Positions 9,001-18,737 of a DNA stretch of 64,000 bases are shown in pieces; positions within the stretch are counted from its first letter, which is position 1, and the number at the start of each line of letters is the position of its first letter. The notes under the pieces were generated by a model. It did no database searches, was not told the DNA's origin, and saw only the letters and a program-made list of their open reading frames with translations. Source of the stretch: Nostoc sp. XA010. GTDB taxonomy: Bacteria; Cyanobacteriota; Cyanobacteriia; Cyanobacteriales; Nostocaceae. The stretch spans positions 1 to 64,000 of the forward strand of contig NZ_JAIVFX010000008.1 in NCBI RefSeq assembly GCF_020829625.1, in the 5' to 3' direction. Made by a program: the position numbers and the translations under genes.

Positions 9001-9346
9001 CGTTACTGCCTTCTGGGATATAAGTTGGTACGGCAATGATTTGGGAATACGTTGGTAAACTGATCTCAGTGGTAGTGGCGGCTTTGCGCGTTCGTCCAGT
9101 TGTAGCGATGGCTTTGCTTGCCGCAGGCATCGCTACTTGGGGTTGCTGCATGAAGTTGGTAATCGCCATGTTCTGGGAACGCAACCACTCATTCAACTCA
9201 ACTGATGTCATCGCCAATGGATGTAGTGGTGTATCTCCAGAACCATTAGGCTCGAAATTCACTCGTGGCGATCGCCAAGTTTCTCCCCAAATAAATAAAC
9301 AACCATTTTGATTTTTTAGTAACCAATTACAGTGTAAAATCGCCAT
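6050..9346 (-). CDS. SNF2-family DEAD/DEAH-box helicase
   Basis: The 1098-residue protein has an N-terminal SNF2-associated region (MAILHCNWLLKNQNGCLFIW, a usual start for this family) and a C-terminal Swi2/Snf2 ATPase. Motif I is DDMGLGKT (about residues 645-652), motif II DEAQN (~740), motif III LTGTPVENR, and the second RecA lobe has SLKAGGVGLNLTRANHVFHF and ATDRVFRIGQ. Such proteins translocate on duplex DNA and remodel protein-DNA complexes; the bacterial subfamily is poorly characterised. It is the likely partner of the SWIM gene at 1067-1903. Near residue 250 there is a low-complexity stretch (GSGEEAGEQGAGG) encoded by C-rich repeat DNA at 8560-8630. Confidence 0.93.
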   Translation of the reverse strand: MAILHCNWLLKNQNGCLFIWGETWRSPRVNFEPNGSGDTPLHPLAMTSVELNEWLRSQNMAITNFMQQPQVAMPAASKAIATTGRTRKAATTTEISLPTYSQIIAVPTYIPEGSNEETTAIFPVHSASLGLDTDSPQYLQPWRVEGFCLNPSEAVKFLAAVPLNAANGEDAFLGGDLRFWSQVARWNLDLISRCKFLPTIGRQSDGAFAAKWQVLLDSAVDGTRLERFSANMPLVCRTYQEGVGSGEEAGEQGAGGAKSSSFPHLAVNFPTEPQELLLGFLNSTIDAQVRGMVGSQPPMEAKAMASLAGGVRQWLQALTNASHTVNADAIEVERLEAALKAWTMPLQYQLTLKTLFRTCFQLRSPESGETDWTLVYYLQAADAPEFLVDAATIWNNPVERLVYENRTIEQPQETFLRGLGLASRLYPTIVASFETEYPQFSRITPMQAYEFIKAVAWRLEDSGLGVILPPSLANREGWANRLGLKITAETPKKKQGRLGLQSLLNFQWQLAIGGQTISKAEFDKLVALNSPLVEINGEWVELRPQDIKTAQTFFTTRKDQMALSLEDALRFSTGDTQVIEKLPVVSFEASGALQELIGALNNNQAIAPLPTPAGFKGQLRPYQERGAAWLSFLERWGLGACLADDMGLGKTIQFIAFLLHLKEQDALENPTLLVCPTSVLGNWEREVNKFAPSLKILQYHGDKRPKGKAFLEAVKKHDLIVTSYSLLHRDIKSLQSVSWQIIVLDEAQNVKNPEAKQSKAVRELEATFRIALTGTPVENRLQELWSILDFLNPGYLGNKQFFQRRFAMPIEKYGDTASLTQLRSLVQPFILRRLKSDRDIIQDLPDKQEMTVFCGLTGEQAALYQQVVEQSLVEIESAEGLQRRGMILALLIKLKQICNHPAQYLKQATLEQHNSAKLLRLEEMLEEVLAESDRALIFTQFAEWGKLLKPYLEKQLGREIFFLYGSTSKKQREEMIDRFQHDPQGPPIMILSLKAGGVGLNLTRANHVFHFDRWWNPAVENQATDRVFRIGQTRNVQVHKFVCTGTLEEKIHDMIESKKQLAEQVVGAGEEWLTEMDTDQLRNLLLLDRSAVIDDDAE

Positions 9347-9477
9347 TTTCTAACTACTTAGATTTCCCAAATTTCAAGAATCAAAACCGCAATTATTCTA
9401 CTTTTTGCATCTTCTCAAGAAGATTTTTAACTAAAAATTACATATAATTAATTTATTTAATATCAAGATTATTAATA

Positions 9478-10023
9478 ATGATTTTTCCTATAGTTAAAGT
9501 TTTAAAAAGCGGGATAATAGTTGAACTAGATTATATGCATCCTCAAGAACAGGAGGTTGTAAGAGCATTACTCAATGTTGTAATTGTTGAGGGTAAAACT
9601 TATCCCCAAAAGGAACCTCTATCTCAGACAGAATTTTCAGCTTACTGGTTGAGTAAGGATGCCTTTGTTGTCAGGACATCTGTTCAGAATGCTACACACA
9701 AACCAAAAGAAATATTAGGGGCGTTTTATTTAAAACCAAACTTCCCCGGTCGGTGTTGCCATATTTGCAACGCTGGTTTTATTGTACAACCTGGGTTACG
9801 TGGTCAGGGAATCGGGCGGTTCATGGGAGAGGCAATGCTCTTGATAGCAGCAAACCTTGGCTACGAAGCAGTAATGTTCAATTTGGTCTTTGAAACTAAT
9901 ATACCTTCAATTACACTTTGGCAGTCGTTAGGATTTGAGATCATTGGGCGCATTCCGCGTGCGGCGAAGCTAGAGGATGAACAAATGGTAGACGCGCTGA
10001 TCATATATCGGGCTTTAGGTTGA
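9478..10023 (+). CDS. GNAT family N-acetyltransferase (MPR1-like)
   Basis: The 181-residue protein has the acetyl-CoA loop QPGLRGQGIGRFMGEAML, pattern Q/RxxGxG/A, after a FIV strand, and a C-terminal FNLVFETNIPSITLWQSLGF segment ending FEIIGRIPRAA. That tail resembles yeast Mpr1-type acetyltransferases acting on small amines or toxic imino acids, but the substrate cannot be inferred from sequence. The gene is divergent from the SNF2 gene and lies 100 bases before pnp on the same strand. Confidence 0.85.
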   Translation: MIFPIVKVLKSGIIVELDYMHPQEQEVVRALLNVVIVEGKTYPQKEPLSQTEFSAYWLSKDAFVVRTSVQNATHKPKEILGAFYLKPNFPGRCCHICNAGFIVQPGLRGQGIGRFMGEAMLLIAANLGYEAVMFNLVFETNIPSITLWQSLGFEIIGRIPRAAKLEDEQMVDALIIYRALG

Positions 10024-10124
10024 ACTACTTATCTATCTTTGTATGTACTAGAAGCCAGTCATAGTGCATAAATGTTAGGATTGCCACAGAAAGAGAATAG
10101 CGAAAGAGAAGGAAAAAAAACTGA

Positions 10125-12281
10125 ATGGCAGAAGTTGATAAGTCAATATCCTTCGATGGAAGGGATATTCGACTGAAAGTAGGCCTACTAGCTCCCCAGG
10201 CTGGTGGGTCGGTTTTGATAGAATCAGGGGATACATCCGTTTTAGTGACGGCTACGCGATCGCAAGCCAGAGAAGGCATTGATTTTCTTCCGCTCACAGT
10301 AGATTATGAAGAAAGGCTATATGCTGCTGGTAGGATTCCGGGAGGGATCATGCGCCGAGAAGGTCGTCCACCAGAAAAAACAATTCTCACCAGCCGTCTA
10401 ATAGACCGCCCCATGCGTCCCCTGTTCCCTTCATGGCTACGGGATGACCTGCAAATTATTGCCTTAACGCTGTCGATGGACGAGTTAGTTCCACCCGATG
10501 TGTTAGCAGTTACAGGCGCTTCAATCGCTACCCTGATTGCCCAAATTCCTTTTAATGGGCCAATGGCAGCAGTGCGGGTTGGTTTAGTGGGAGATGATTT
10601 CATTATTAACCCCACTTATGCCGAAACTGAAGCTGGAGACTTGGATCTGATAGTAGCAGGTTCACCACATGGCGTGATCATGGTGGAAGCGGGAGCCAAT
10701 CAGTTGCCAGAGCGAGATATTCTCGAGGCGATTGACTTTGGTTATGAAGCAGTACGGGACTTAATCAAAGCGCAGCAAGATTTAATTGCAGAACTGGGTT
10801 TGGTAATAGTGCAAGAAGCACCACCAGAAGTAGACCAGACTCTGGAAAATTATATCCGCGATCGCGCTAACGGCCAGATTAAGAAAATCTTGTCTCAATT
10901 TAGTTTCACCAAACCGGAACGCGATGCAGCTTTAGATGTCGTCAAGGATGAAATTGCCGCGACGATTAGCGAACTGCCAGAAGAAGACCCAATTCGAGTT
11001 GCCGCAACTGCAAATAAGAAGGCACTTGGTAACACTTTTAAAGATATTACCAAACACTTCATGCGGCGACAAATCATTGAAGATAACGTCCGCGTTGATG
11101 GTCGTAAACTCGATCAAGTGCGTCCCGTTTCTTGTTTAGTTGATGTTTTACCAAAGCGAGTTCACGGTAGCGGTTTATTTAACCGGGAACTAACTCAGGT
11201 ATTATCCACTTGTACTCTGGGTACACCTGGGGATGCTCAAAACCTTAACGATGACATGCAGCTAGATCAGCACAAGCGTTATCTGCATCATTACAACTTC
11301 CCGCCTTTCTCAGTCGGGGAAACCAAGCCAATGCGGGCCCCAGGAAGGCGCGAAATTGGTCACGGCGCATTAGCAGAACGAGCGCTAATCCCTGTGCTAC
11401 CGTCAAAAGAAGATTTTCCCTACGTGATTCGCATCGTATCGGAAGTACTTTCCTCAAACGGTTCCACTTCAATGGGTTCAGTGTGCGGTTCCACCCTAGC
11501 TCTGATGGATGCTGGTGTACCAATTATCAAACCCGTCAGTGGTGCAGCAATGGGTCTGATTAAGGATGGGGACGAAGTGCGAATCCTCACCGATATTCAG
11601 GGCATTGAAGACTTTTTGGGCGACATGGACTTCAAAGTTGCTGGTACAGATACCGGGATTACCGCCTTGCAAATGGATATGAAAATCTCCGGTTTGTCGT
11701 TGGAGGTTATTTCTCAAGCGGTTCACCAAGCTAAAGCAGCCCGGTTGCACATTCTGGAGAAAATGCTCGCCTGCATTGACACGCCACGGACTGAAACCTC
11801 ACCTTATGCCCCACGTCTGTTAACAATCAAGATTGATTCAGACATGATTGGTCTGGTCATCGGCCCTGGAGGCAAGACGATTAAGGGAATTACAGAGGAA
11901 ACTGGTGCTAAAATTGACATCGAAGATGATGGCACCGTGACAATTTCGGCTGTGGATGAGAGCAAGGCCAAGAGAGCCAGAAACATCATCCAGGGTATGA
12001 CCCGCAAGCTGCACGAAGGGGATGTCTACGCAGGACGCATCACTCGGATTATACCGATAGGTGCATTTGTGGAATTTCTGCCTGGAAAAGAAGGGATGAT
12101 TCACATCTCACAACTAGCTGACTACCGCGTTGGCAAAGTTGAAGATGAAGTAGCGGTGGGCGATGAAGTGATTATCAAAGTGCGCGAAATTGATAACAAA
12201 GGTCGGATTAATCTCACCCGCTTGGGTATCCACCCAGATCAAGCAACAGCAGCACGGGAAGCGGCGGCGGTGAATCGGTAA
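10125..12281 (+). CDS. pnp: Polynucleotide phosphorylase (PNPase)
   Basis: The 718-residue protein is full length for PNPase, the phosphorolytic 3'-5' exoribonuclease and polymerase. Two RNase PH-like halves are visible ([20 protein letters not shown] near the start; a second core with [20 protein letters not shown] and TETSPYAPR). A KH domain follows with [18 protein letters not shown] (~575-600), then an S1 domain with [20 protein letters not shown] (~625-695). An AAGGA lies 11 bases before the ATG. In cyanobacteria PNPase also supplies polyadenylation-like activity (known for the family). Confidence 0.98.
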   Translation: MAEVDKSISFDGRDIRLKVGLLAPQAGGSVLIESGDTSVLVTATRSQAREGIDFLPLTVDYEERLYAAGRIPGGIMRREGRPPEKTILTSRLIDRPMRPLFPSWLRDDLQIIALTLSMDELVPPDVLAVTGASIATLIAQIPFNGPMAAVRVGLVGDDFIINPTYAETEAGDLDLIVAGSPHGVIMVEAGANQLPERDILEAIDFGYEAVRDLIKAQQDLIAELGLVIVQEAPPEVDQTLENYIRDRANGQIKKILSQFSFTKPERDAALDVVKDEIAATISELPEEDPIRVAATANKKALGNTFKDITKHFMRRQIIEDNVRVDGRKLDQVRPVSCLVDVLPKRVHGSGLFNRELTQVLSTCTLGTPGDAQNLNDDMQLDQHKRYLHHYNFPPFSVGETKPMRAPGRREIGHGALAERALIPVLPSKEDFPYVIRIVSEVLSSNGSTSMGSVCGSTLALMDAGVPIIKPVSGAAMGLIKDGDEVRILTDIQGIEDFLGDMDFKVAGTDTGITALQMDMKISGLSLEVISQAVHQAKAARLHILEKMLACIDTPRTETSPYAPRLLTIKIDSDMIGLVIGPGGKTIKGITEETGAKIDIEDDGTVTISAVDESKAKRARNIIQGMTRKLHEGDVYAGRITRIIPIGAFVEFLPGKEGMIHISQLADYRVGKVEDEVAVGDEVIIKVREIDNKGRINLTRLGIHPDQATAAREAAAVNR

Positions 12282-12290
12282 CTCGATTTG

Positions 12291-12345
12291 GGATTTTAGA
12301 TTAGATAAAATCTAAAATCCGCGATGCCTACTGTGAAGGCATCGC
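12291..12345. repeat. Two hairpins after pnp
   Basis: A perfect 12-bp stem GGATTTTAGATT / AATCTAAAATCC (12291-12320) is followed directly by GCGATGCCTAC...GGCATCGC (12321-12345). Neither has a T-run, so a simple intrinsic terminator is not shown; both belong to dispersed repeat types. The rest of the 338-base gap to the next gene is AT-rich and shows nothing else I can identify. Confidence 0.55.
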
Positions 12346-12620
12346 CGTATGCTTCTCTAATTAGTTGCAATCTTAACTTGATAAAATAAAACAGTTAATA
12401 TATGTTTTAACCTCGCCTATACTTGTTCAACGTGACTACATTATTTATATTATTTTGACAAGCTGTAATTAGAGTAATTTTAACTACACCTTTTATCTAT
12501 TTACAAATTTAGTAAATTGTTTGATCATAACGACACAAGACGAAACGTAATTAACAACACTTTTTTGTAAGAAGTCGTAGTTTATGTAATTTTTCTGATG
12601 AATGTTCTGTCAAAAATATC

Positions 12621-13982
12621 ATGAATTTAGTTCAAACGATAAATAAACTGACATCAACTCAAGTCCCCACACTCAATGATTGCAGTTCACAAAACCTGCT
12701 CAACTACTTTGAGAATTCTTGGGAACTTGAAGAAACACTCATGAAAAGTTTAGTCGGGGAAGAAACTTTTTATCTTAACCCCGATCCTTTAAGAAACCGG
12801 ATAATTTTTTATCTTGGTCACTCAGCTGTTTTCTTCATCAATAAGTTAATTCGCGTTGGTTTAATCAAAGCTGGAATTAATTCACAATACGAAACCCTAT
12901 TTGAAATTGGAGTTGATCCCCAAACACCGACAGAACTCGACGCAGCTATGCAAGGGGTTAGCTGGCCTGAGGTAGAAAAAGTTTGGCAATATCGAGACAA
13001 GGCGCGAGAAGCAATTACAAAAGTTATTCAAAATACTCCCCTGGATCTCCCAATTCATCAACAACATCCCTTCTGGGCTTTGCTGATGGGAATAGAACAT
13101 AGTCGGATTCACTTTGAAACCTCGTCGATGCTAGTGCGTCAATTGCCTAGCGATCGCCTCAAACGTCCCCAAGGTTGGAATTACGCACCTAGTAAGGGTA
13201 ACATTCCCAACAATGCAATGCGCCGGGTTCCTGGTGGTGTGGTGAAACTGGGAAAACCCAAGGATGATCTTACTTATGGTTGGGATAGCGAATATGGCGA
13301 TCGCACTGTTGAAGTAAAACCGTTTTTAGCTAGCCAATATCTCATCACTAACGGCGAATATCTGAAATTTGTTCAAGCTGGTGGTTACAATAATCCAGAC
13401 TACTGGAATGCTGAATCTTGGGATTGGAAACAACTCTACAACGTAGAACATCCCAAATTCTGGATACCCTTCCAGGATGGTTATCGCTATCGAGCCACAT
13501 TCGACGAAATAGACTTACCCCTAGATTGGCCTGTAGAAGTAAATTACTACGAAGCGATCGCATTTTGTCGTTTTCAAGGCTCAGATATGCGCTTGATGAC
13601 TGAAGCCGAATGGAATCAAGCGTTACTTATCTCTGAGGATAACCAGTTATCAAGTAACTATAATCTCAACTTAGAATTCATTTCCCCCAGCCCAGTGGGA
13701 ATGTTCAAACCAGCTAATAGTGCTTCTGGACTTTACGATCTTAGAGGAAACGTCTGGGAATGGTTAGGGGACACATTCAACGCCCTACCAGGATTTCAAC
13801 CTCATCCGCTTTACCAAGATCAAGCAGCACCGTTTTTTGATGATAAACATCAGATGATGCTTGGCGGTTCTTGGGCTACTAACGGTTCAATGGCATTACC
13901 AACCTATCGCAACTGGTTTCGTCCCTACTTTTATCAACACGCTGGTTTTAGAATTGCTCAAGATTTCAAAGGAGATTGTTGA
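12621..13982 (+). CDS. OvoA/EgtB-like sulfoxide synthase (5-histidylcysteine sulfoxide synthase-like)
   Basis: The 453-residue protein has an N-terminal DinB-like domain and a C-terminal formylglycine-generating-enzyme-type domain. The non-haem iron ligands are visible: H67 in FYLGHSAVFFINK, and the HX3HXE motif HSRIHFE (H160, H164, E166). The C-terminal part has GGSWATNGSMALPTYRNWFR. Start and N-domain resemble OvoA, which joins histidine and cysteine in ovothiol synthesis, more than EgtB. OvoA usually continues into a methyltransferase domain, which is absent here. The stop codon overlaps the ribosome-binding region of the DUF427 gene, so the two are probably co-translated. Confidence 0.8.
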   Translation: MNLVQTINKLTSTQVPTLNDCSSQNLLNYFENSWELEETLMKSLVGEETFYLNPDPLRNRIIFYLGHSAVFFINKLIRVGLIKAGINSQYETLFEIGVDPQTPTELDAAMQGVSWPEVEKVWQYRDKAREAITKVIQNTPLDLPIHQQHPFWALLMGIEHSRIHFETSSMLVRQLPSDRLKRPQGWNYAPSKGNIPNNAMRRVPGGVVKLGKPKDDLTYGWDSEYGDRTVEVKPFLASQYLITNGEYLKFVQAGGYNNPDYWNAESWDWKQLYNVEHPKFWIPFQDGYRYRATFDEIDLPLDWPVEVNYYEAIAFCRFQGSDMRLMTEAEWNQALLISEDNQLSSNYNLNLEFISPSPVGMFKPANSASGLYDLRGNVWEWLGDTFNALPGFQPHPLYQDQAAPFFDDKHQMMLGGSWATNGSMALPTYRNWFRPYFYQHAGFRIAQDFKGDC

Positions 13983-13984
13983 TA

Positions 13985-14479
13985 ATGCGACCAAATCCTA
14001 TCGTACCAGAATCCGGTCAAGAATCAGTTTGGGATTATCCCCGTCCGGCTCGTTTAGAAGATAGCAACAAATCAATTCGGATAATTTGTAATGGTGTTGT
14101 TTTAGCAGAAACAACTAAAGCTAAAAGAGTCTTAGAAACTAGCCATCCTCCTGTTTATTACCTTCCTTCTGAAGACATTAAACTAGAATATCTAATTGAA
14201 ACACCTAAAAAAACTTGGTGTGAATGGAAAGGCAAGTGTCAATATTATGATATCAGCATCGGTGAAAAGTATATAAATAACGCTGCTTGGCGATATATTG
14301 AACCCACACCTGATTTTGTAACAATTCAAGAATACTATGCTTTTTACCCTAGTTTAATGGATGCTTGCTATGTAAATGATGAGCTAGTTATGTCTCAACC
14401 TGGCGATTTTTATGGGGGATGGATTACTGCTGATATTGTCGGGCCATTTAAAGGTAGCCTTGGAACAATGGGGTGGTAA
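13985..14479 (+). CDS. DUF427 domain protein
   Basis: This 164-residue protein shows the DUF427 pattern: SVWDYPRPARLED, VVLAETTKAKRVLETSHPPV, YYLPSEDIKLEYL, KKTWCEWKGKCQYYDI and a closing VSQPGDFYGGW-like segment (here MSQPGDFYGGWITADIVGPF). The ATG at 13985 is preferred over an upstream TTG (13976) because GGAG lies 10 bases before it and it follows directly after the upstream stop (13980-13982). DUF427 proteins have no firmly known function. Tight coupling to the OvoA-like gene suggests a role in the same thiol pathway (inference). Confidence 0.85.
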   Translation: MRPNPIVPESGQESVWDYPRPARLEDSNKSIRIICNGVVLAETTKAKRVLETSHPPVYYLPSEDIKLEYLIETPKKTWCEWKGKCQYYDISIGEKYINNAAWRYIEPTPDFVTIQEYYAFYPSLMDACYVNDELVMSQPGDFYGGWITADIVGPFKGSLGTMGW

Positions 14480-14586
14480 GGGACTTCCAATTAAAAAAAT
14501 AATCAATCGTTTTGAAAGGCAGGGGGAGAAAAAATTGGATAGCGGTTCCCACTCAGATGCGGTATAAGGTTATATCGCAAGATATA

Positions 14587-14608
14587 GGGGCACGGCATGC
14601 TGTGCCCC
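14587..14608. repeat. GGGGCAC/GTGCCCC dispersed hairpin
   Basis: A 7-bp stem GGGGCAC...GTGCCCC with an 8-base GGCATGCT loop lies 22 bases past the ilvC stop (minus strand). There is no T-run on either side. It may help end transcription but looks like a common dispersed repeat. Confidence 0.5.
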
Positions 14609-14630
14609 TATGGGTTACTTTCTCTTTTGC

Positions 14631-15653
<1,023 letters not shown>

Positions 15654-15788
15654 TCATCAATTGGCAGACTTACGATTGTACCCCAAAGTGAGTAACCACA
15701 GATGAAGTGTGAGACATTGAATTTATTCCTTTGGATTGGGGACTGGGGACTAGGCAATACGGTTCGGGTAACATGTTTATCTCTCGAA

Positions 15789-15838
15789 GATCCCCCCAAC
15801 CCCTTTAAAAAGGTCGCCCCAGGCGGGTATTGAGGGAC
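15789..15838. repeat. Degenerate GATCCCCCC element upstream of the DUF4349 gene
   Basis: GATCCCCCCAACCCCTTTAA followed by a GGTCGCCCCAGGCGGG palindrome resembles half of the elements at 4344 and 43293. The preceding CAATACGGTTCGG also precedes the element at 43293, so this is a partial copy of the same family. Confidence 0.5.
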
Positions 15839-15940
15839 TAGGGACTAATGACAAACCCTGTTACATAAATTGCAACAATGCAGGCTTTGAGTTTTTCGTC
15901 AGCAATACTGGGGTTAACTTCATCCATCTAGGGGTAGATT

Positions 15941-16867
15941 ATGTACGCTTCGACTAAATTACCGCGCACATCTGCTTTATTTGTGAGTGCGTTGTTAGGA
16001 GGGGTGATTTTCACCAGTTGCGCCTCTTCCGAACAGATGGCAAATAAGCAGTTACCTCGAATTGCAGCTGATGGCGCGGAAAATCCAGCATCTGCACCTG
16101 CTAGTGATAGCAGGATGTCCCAAAAGGCGGAAGCTGCACCAATAGCCCGTTCTCGTCCGCAACTCATCAAAAAGGCAGCAATATCTTTGACTGTCAACTC
16201 TGTAGATCAGACTATTGATGCTGTTTCGCAAATTATCAATAAACAGCAAGGGGATTTGATCGGGTTGAAACAACAACAACCCAAAACCGACAACCCGCGT
16301 TATACAGCAACAATACAATTGCGGATACCAGAGAACCTACTGGAATCTGCCCTGGAAGAACTAGCTAAATTAGGCACTGTTGAGAGTCGCAATATCACGG
16401 CAGAAGATGTGGGCGATCGCTTGGTCGATTTCCAAGCTAGATTAACTAATTTGCAAAAAACTGAAGCCAATTTGCAAAAAATTATGGATCGGGCGGGTTC
16501 TGTTAGAGATGTACTTAGTGTTGCTCAAGAACTAAGCAATGTCCGAGAAACTATAGAACAAATTAATGCCCAACTCAAAAGCCTACAAAATCAAGTTGCT
16601 TATTCCACTATTACGCTGAATTTACAAGCAGCAGTTTCTAGCACCAGTTCACAACCTGCCTTTGGTTTGCAAGTACAGGAGACTTGGAATAAATCTACCC
16701 ACTCCCTTAGTTCATTTTCCGTTGGCTTACTCAAGCTGGGTATTTGGTTAATTGTTTACAGTCCCTATTTGTTAATTTTTGCTGCCCTTGTCTATGGCTT
16801 TAACCGTTGGCGGCGAACTCATTCACCACATTTAACACAAGCACCAGAATCAACTAGTTCTGAGTGA
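15941..16867 (+). CDS. DUF4349 lipoprotein
   Basis: The 308-residue protein begins with a signal peptide ending in GGVIFTSCASS, a plausible lipobox with the lipidated Cys at about residue 27. The DUF4349 domain follows (KKAAISLTVNSVDQTIDAVS; TATIQLRIPENLLESALEEL; SRNITAEDVGDRLVDFQARL), then a coiled coil (~165-215) and one transmembrane segment near 262-290 (LGIWLIVYSPYLLIFAALVY). It should lie in the cell envelope. The function of the family is unknown. AGGGG 8 bases upstream supports the start. Confidence 0.85.
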   Translation: MYASTKLPRTSALFVSALLGGVIFTSCASSEQMANKQLPRIAADGAENPASAPASDSRMSQKAEAAPIARSRPQLIKKAAISLTVNSVDQTIDAVSQIINKQQGDLIGLKQQQPKTDNPRYTATIQLRIPENLLESALEELAKLGTVESRNITAEDVGDRLVDFQARLTNLQKTEANLQKIMDRAGSVRDVLSVAQELSNVRETIEQINAQLKSLQNQVAYSTITLNLQAAVSSTSSQPAFGLQVQETWNKSTHSLSSFSVGLLKLGIWLIVYSPYLLIFAALVYGFNRWRRTHSPHLTQAPESTSSE

Positions 16868-17101
16868 GCTTGCATAAATCCTACATCTACCGTTGATAAA
16901 TCTACACAGGCAAAGAGTGATTCAAATATTGCCAACTCTTATTGTCTGAACCTCCATCTTGAAAATTTCTCTTTATCCTGTAGTTTTAATTACTTTAAAA
17001 CTTTTTCAAATGTAAACAGGAATACAAAATATATGATGACAATTTTGATACAAATTTGTTAAGAATAGTTACAATAGTCGGCATACACGATAATATTTCT
17101 T

Positions 17102-18457
17102 ATGGTAAATTCACTTGACAATAATCCACCCCATAAAGTAGTTATTGTTGGCGGTGGCTTTGGTGGACTTTATGCGGCAAAAACACTCGCCAAAGCGGCG
17201 GTAAACGTTACTTTGATCGATAAACGTAACTTTCATCTATTTCAACCCCTCCTATACCAAGTCGCCACAGGTGCGCTATCTCCTGCGGATATTTCCTCAC
17301 CGTTGCGTTCTGTCCTCAGCAAGAGCAAGAATACGAAAGTGCTGCTGGGAGAGGTGAATAATATTGATCCAGAAGCAAAACAAGTGACTGTAGGCGACGA
17401 AGCAATAGCTTACGATACGTTAATTGTCGCTACAGGAGCCAAGCATTCCTACTTTGGTAAAGATAACTGGGAAGAATTCGCCCCAGGCTTGAAAACTGTA
17501 GAAGATGCGATAGAAATGCGTCGCCGGATTTTTACGGCATTTGAAGCCGCAGAAAAAGAAACTGATCCAGAAAAACGCCGTGCTTGGTTAACCTTTGTAA
17601 TTGTTGGTGGTGGCCCAACTGGTGTAGAGTTAGCGGGTGCGATCGCAGAATTGGCAAATCAAACCCTCAAAGAAGATTTCCGCAACATCGACACATCAGA
17701 AGCCAAGATTTTGCTATTGGAAGGTTTGGATCGGATTCTGCCACCTTTTGCGCCAGAGTTATCAAAAGAAGCGGAAGCATCCCTGACGCGCTTGGGAGTG
17801 GTTGTGCAGACAAAAACACTGGTAACAAATATTGAAAATGATGTTGTTACCCTCAAACAAGGCGATGAAGTTAAAGAGATTGCCGCAAAAACGGTATTAT
17901 GGGCAGCAGGTGTCAAAGCTTCAGCAATGGGCAAAGTACTAACAGAACGCACAGGTGCTGAGTGCGATCGCGCTGGACGGATTATCGTCGAACCTGACTT
18001 GAGTATTAAGGGACATCCGAATATTTTTGTAGTTGGCGACTTAGCAAATTTTTCTCATCAAAATGGTAAACCCCTACCTGGTGTTGCACCTGTAGCGAAG
18101 CAGCAAGGTGAATATGTAGCAGAACTAGTCCAAAAGCGGCTTGTAGGTAACAGTTTACCGCCCTTTGCTTATACTGATTATGGTAGTTTAGCTATGATTG
18201 GGCACAATTCTGCTGTGGTAGATTTGGGCTTTATGAAGCTGAAAGGTTTCTTTGCATGGCTGTTTTGGCTACTGATTCACATCTACTTCTTAATTGAATT
18301 TAACAACAAATTAGTAGTAATGATTCAGTGGGCATGGAACTATTTCACCCGTAATCGCGGAGCAAGATTGATCACAGGAAAGGAAACCCTCACGGAGTTT
18401 GTAATTAGCGATCGCAATTACACATCAGCTGAGAATAAACAGCCAGTAAATGTCTAA
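17102..18457 (+). CDS. Type II NADH dehydrogenase (NDH-2)
   Basis: This 451-residue flavoprotein has an N-terminal FAD-binding Rossmann motif (VVIVGGGFGGLYAAKTLA, ~14-31) and a second dinucleotide site for NADH (FVIVGGGPTGVELAGAIAEL, ~160). The quinone-site region carries GVAPVAKQQGEYVAE. A hydrophobic C-terminal segment (FFAWLFWLLIHIYFLIEFNN) would attach it to the membrane. NDH-2 oxidises NADH and reduces quinone without pumping protons; cyanobacteria carry several ndb copies, and which one this is cannot be told from sequence alone. Confidence 0.93.
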   Translation: MVNSLDNNPPHKVVIVGGGFGGLYAAKTLAKAAVNVTLIDKRNFHLFQPLLYQVATGALSPADISSPLRSVLSKSKNTKVLLGEVNNIDPEAKQVTVGDEAIAYDTLIVATGAKHSYFGKDNWEEFAPGLKTVEDAIEMRRRIFTAFEAAEKETDPEKRRAWLTFVIVGGGPTGVELAGAIAELANQTLKEDFRNIDTSEAKILLLEGLDRILPPFAPELSKEAEASLTRLGVVVQTKTLVTNIENDVVTLKQGDEVKEIAAKTVLWAAGVKASAMGKVLTERTGAECDRAGRIIVEPDLSIKGHPNIFVVGDLANFSHQNGKPLPGVAPVAKQQGEYVAELVQKRLVGNSLPPFAYTDYGSLAMIGHNSAVVDLGFMKLKGFFAWLFWLLIHIYFLIEFNNKLVVMIQWAWNYFTRNRGARLITGKETLTEFVISDRNYTSAENKQPVNV

Positions 18458-18559
18458 TTAGGAATTTGTCATTTGTCATTAGTTATTCTCCCCCTGCCTC
18501 CCCTGCTCCATTAGTGTCAACTTAGAGCCAGGGCGAATAGAATTCGAGGCTACACAGCC

Positions 18560-18652
18560 AAAGTCCGCCTCCGCGGACTTTGGTCAAATTAAGGGTTTGA
18601 AACCCACGGAGGTGGGTTTTGTTTATGTAGACGCGGTTTCTAACCGCCCGTT
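18560..18652. repeat. Cluster of dispersed hairpins between ndb and dapL
   Basis: Three stems follow each other: AAAGTCCGC/GCGGACTTT (18560-18581), AAACCCAC/GTGGGTTT (18600-18619) and GCGGTTtctAACCGC. Each is a known kind of cyanobacterial intergenic palindrome. A STRR-like GTCATTTGTCATTAG lies just upstream at 18468-18482. Confidence 0.6.
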
Positions 18653-18737
18653 TCGCGTTAAGTTGACTCTCCATAACAAAGTGATCGCCCTCATAAATTA
18701 GCAGTAAGCTGTTTGAGGGCGTTTTTCATATTTACAC

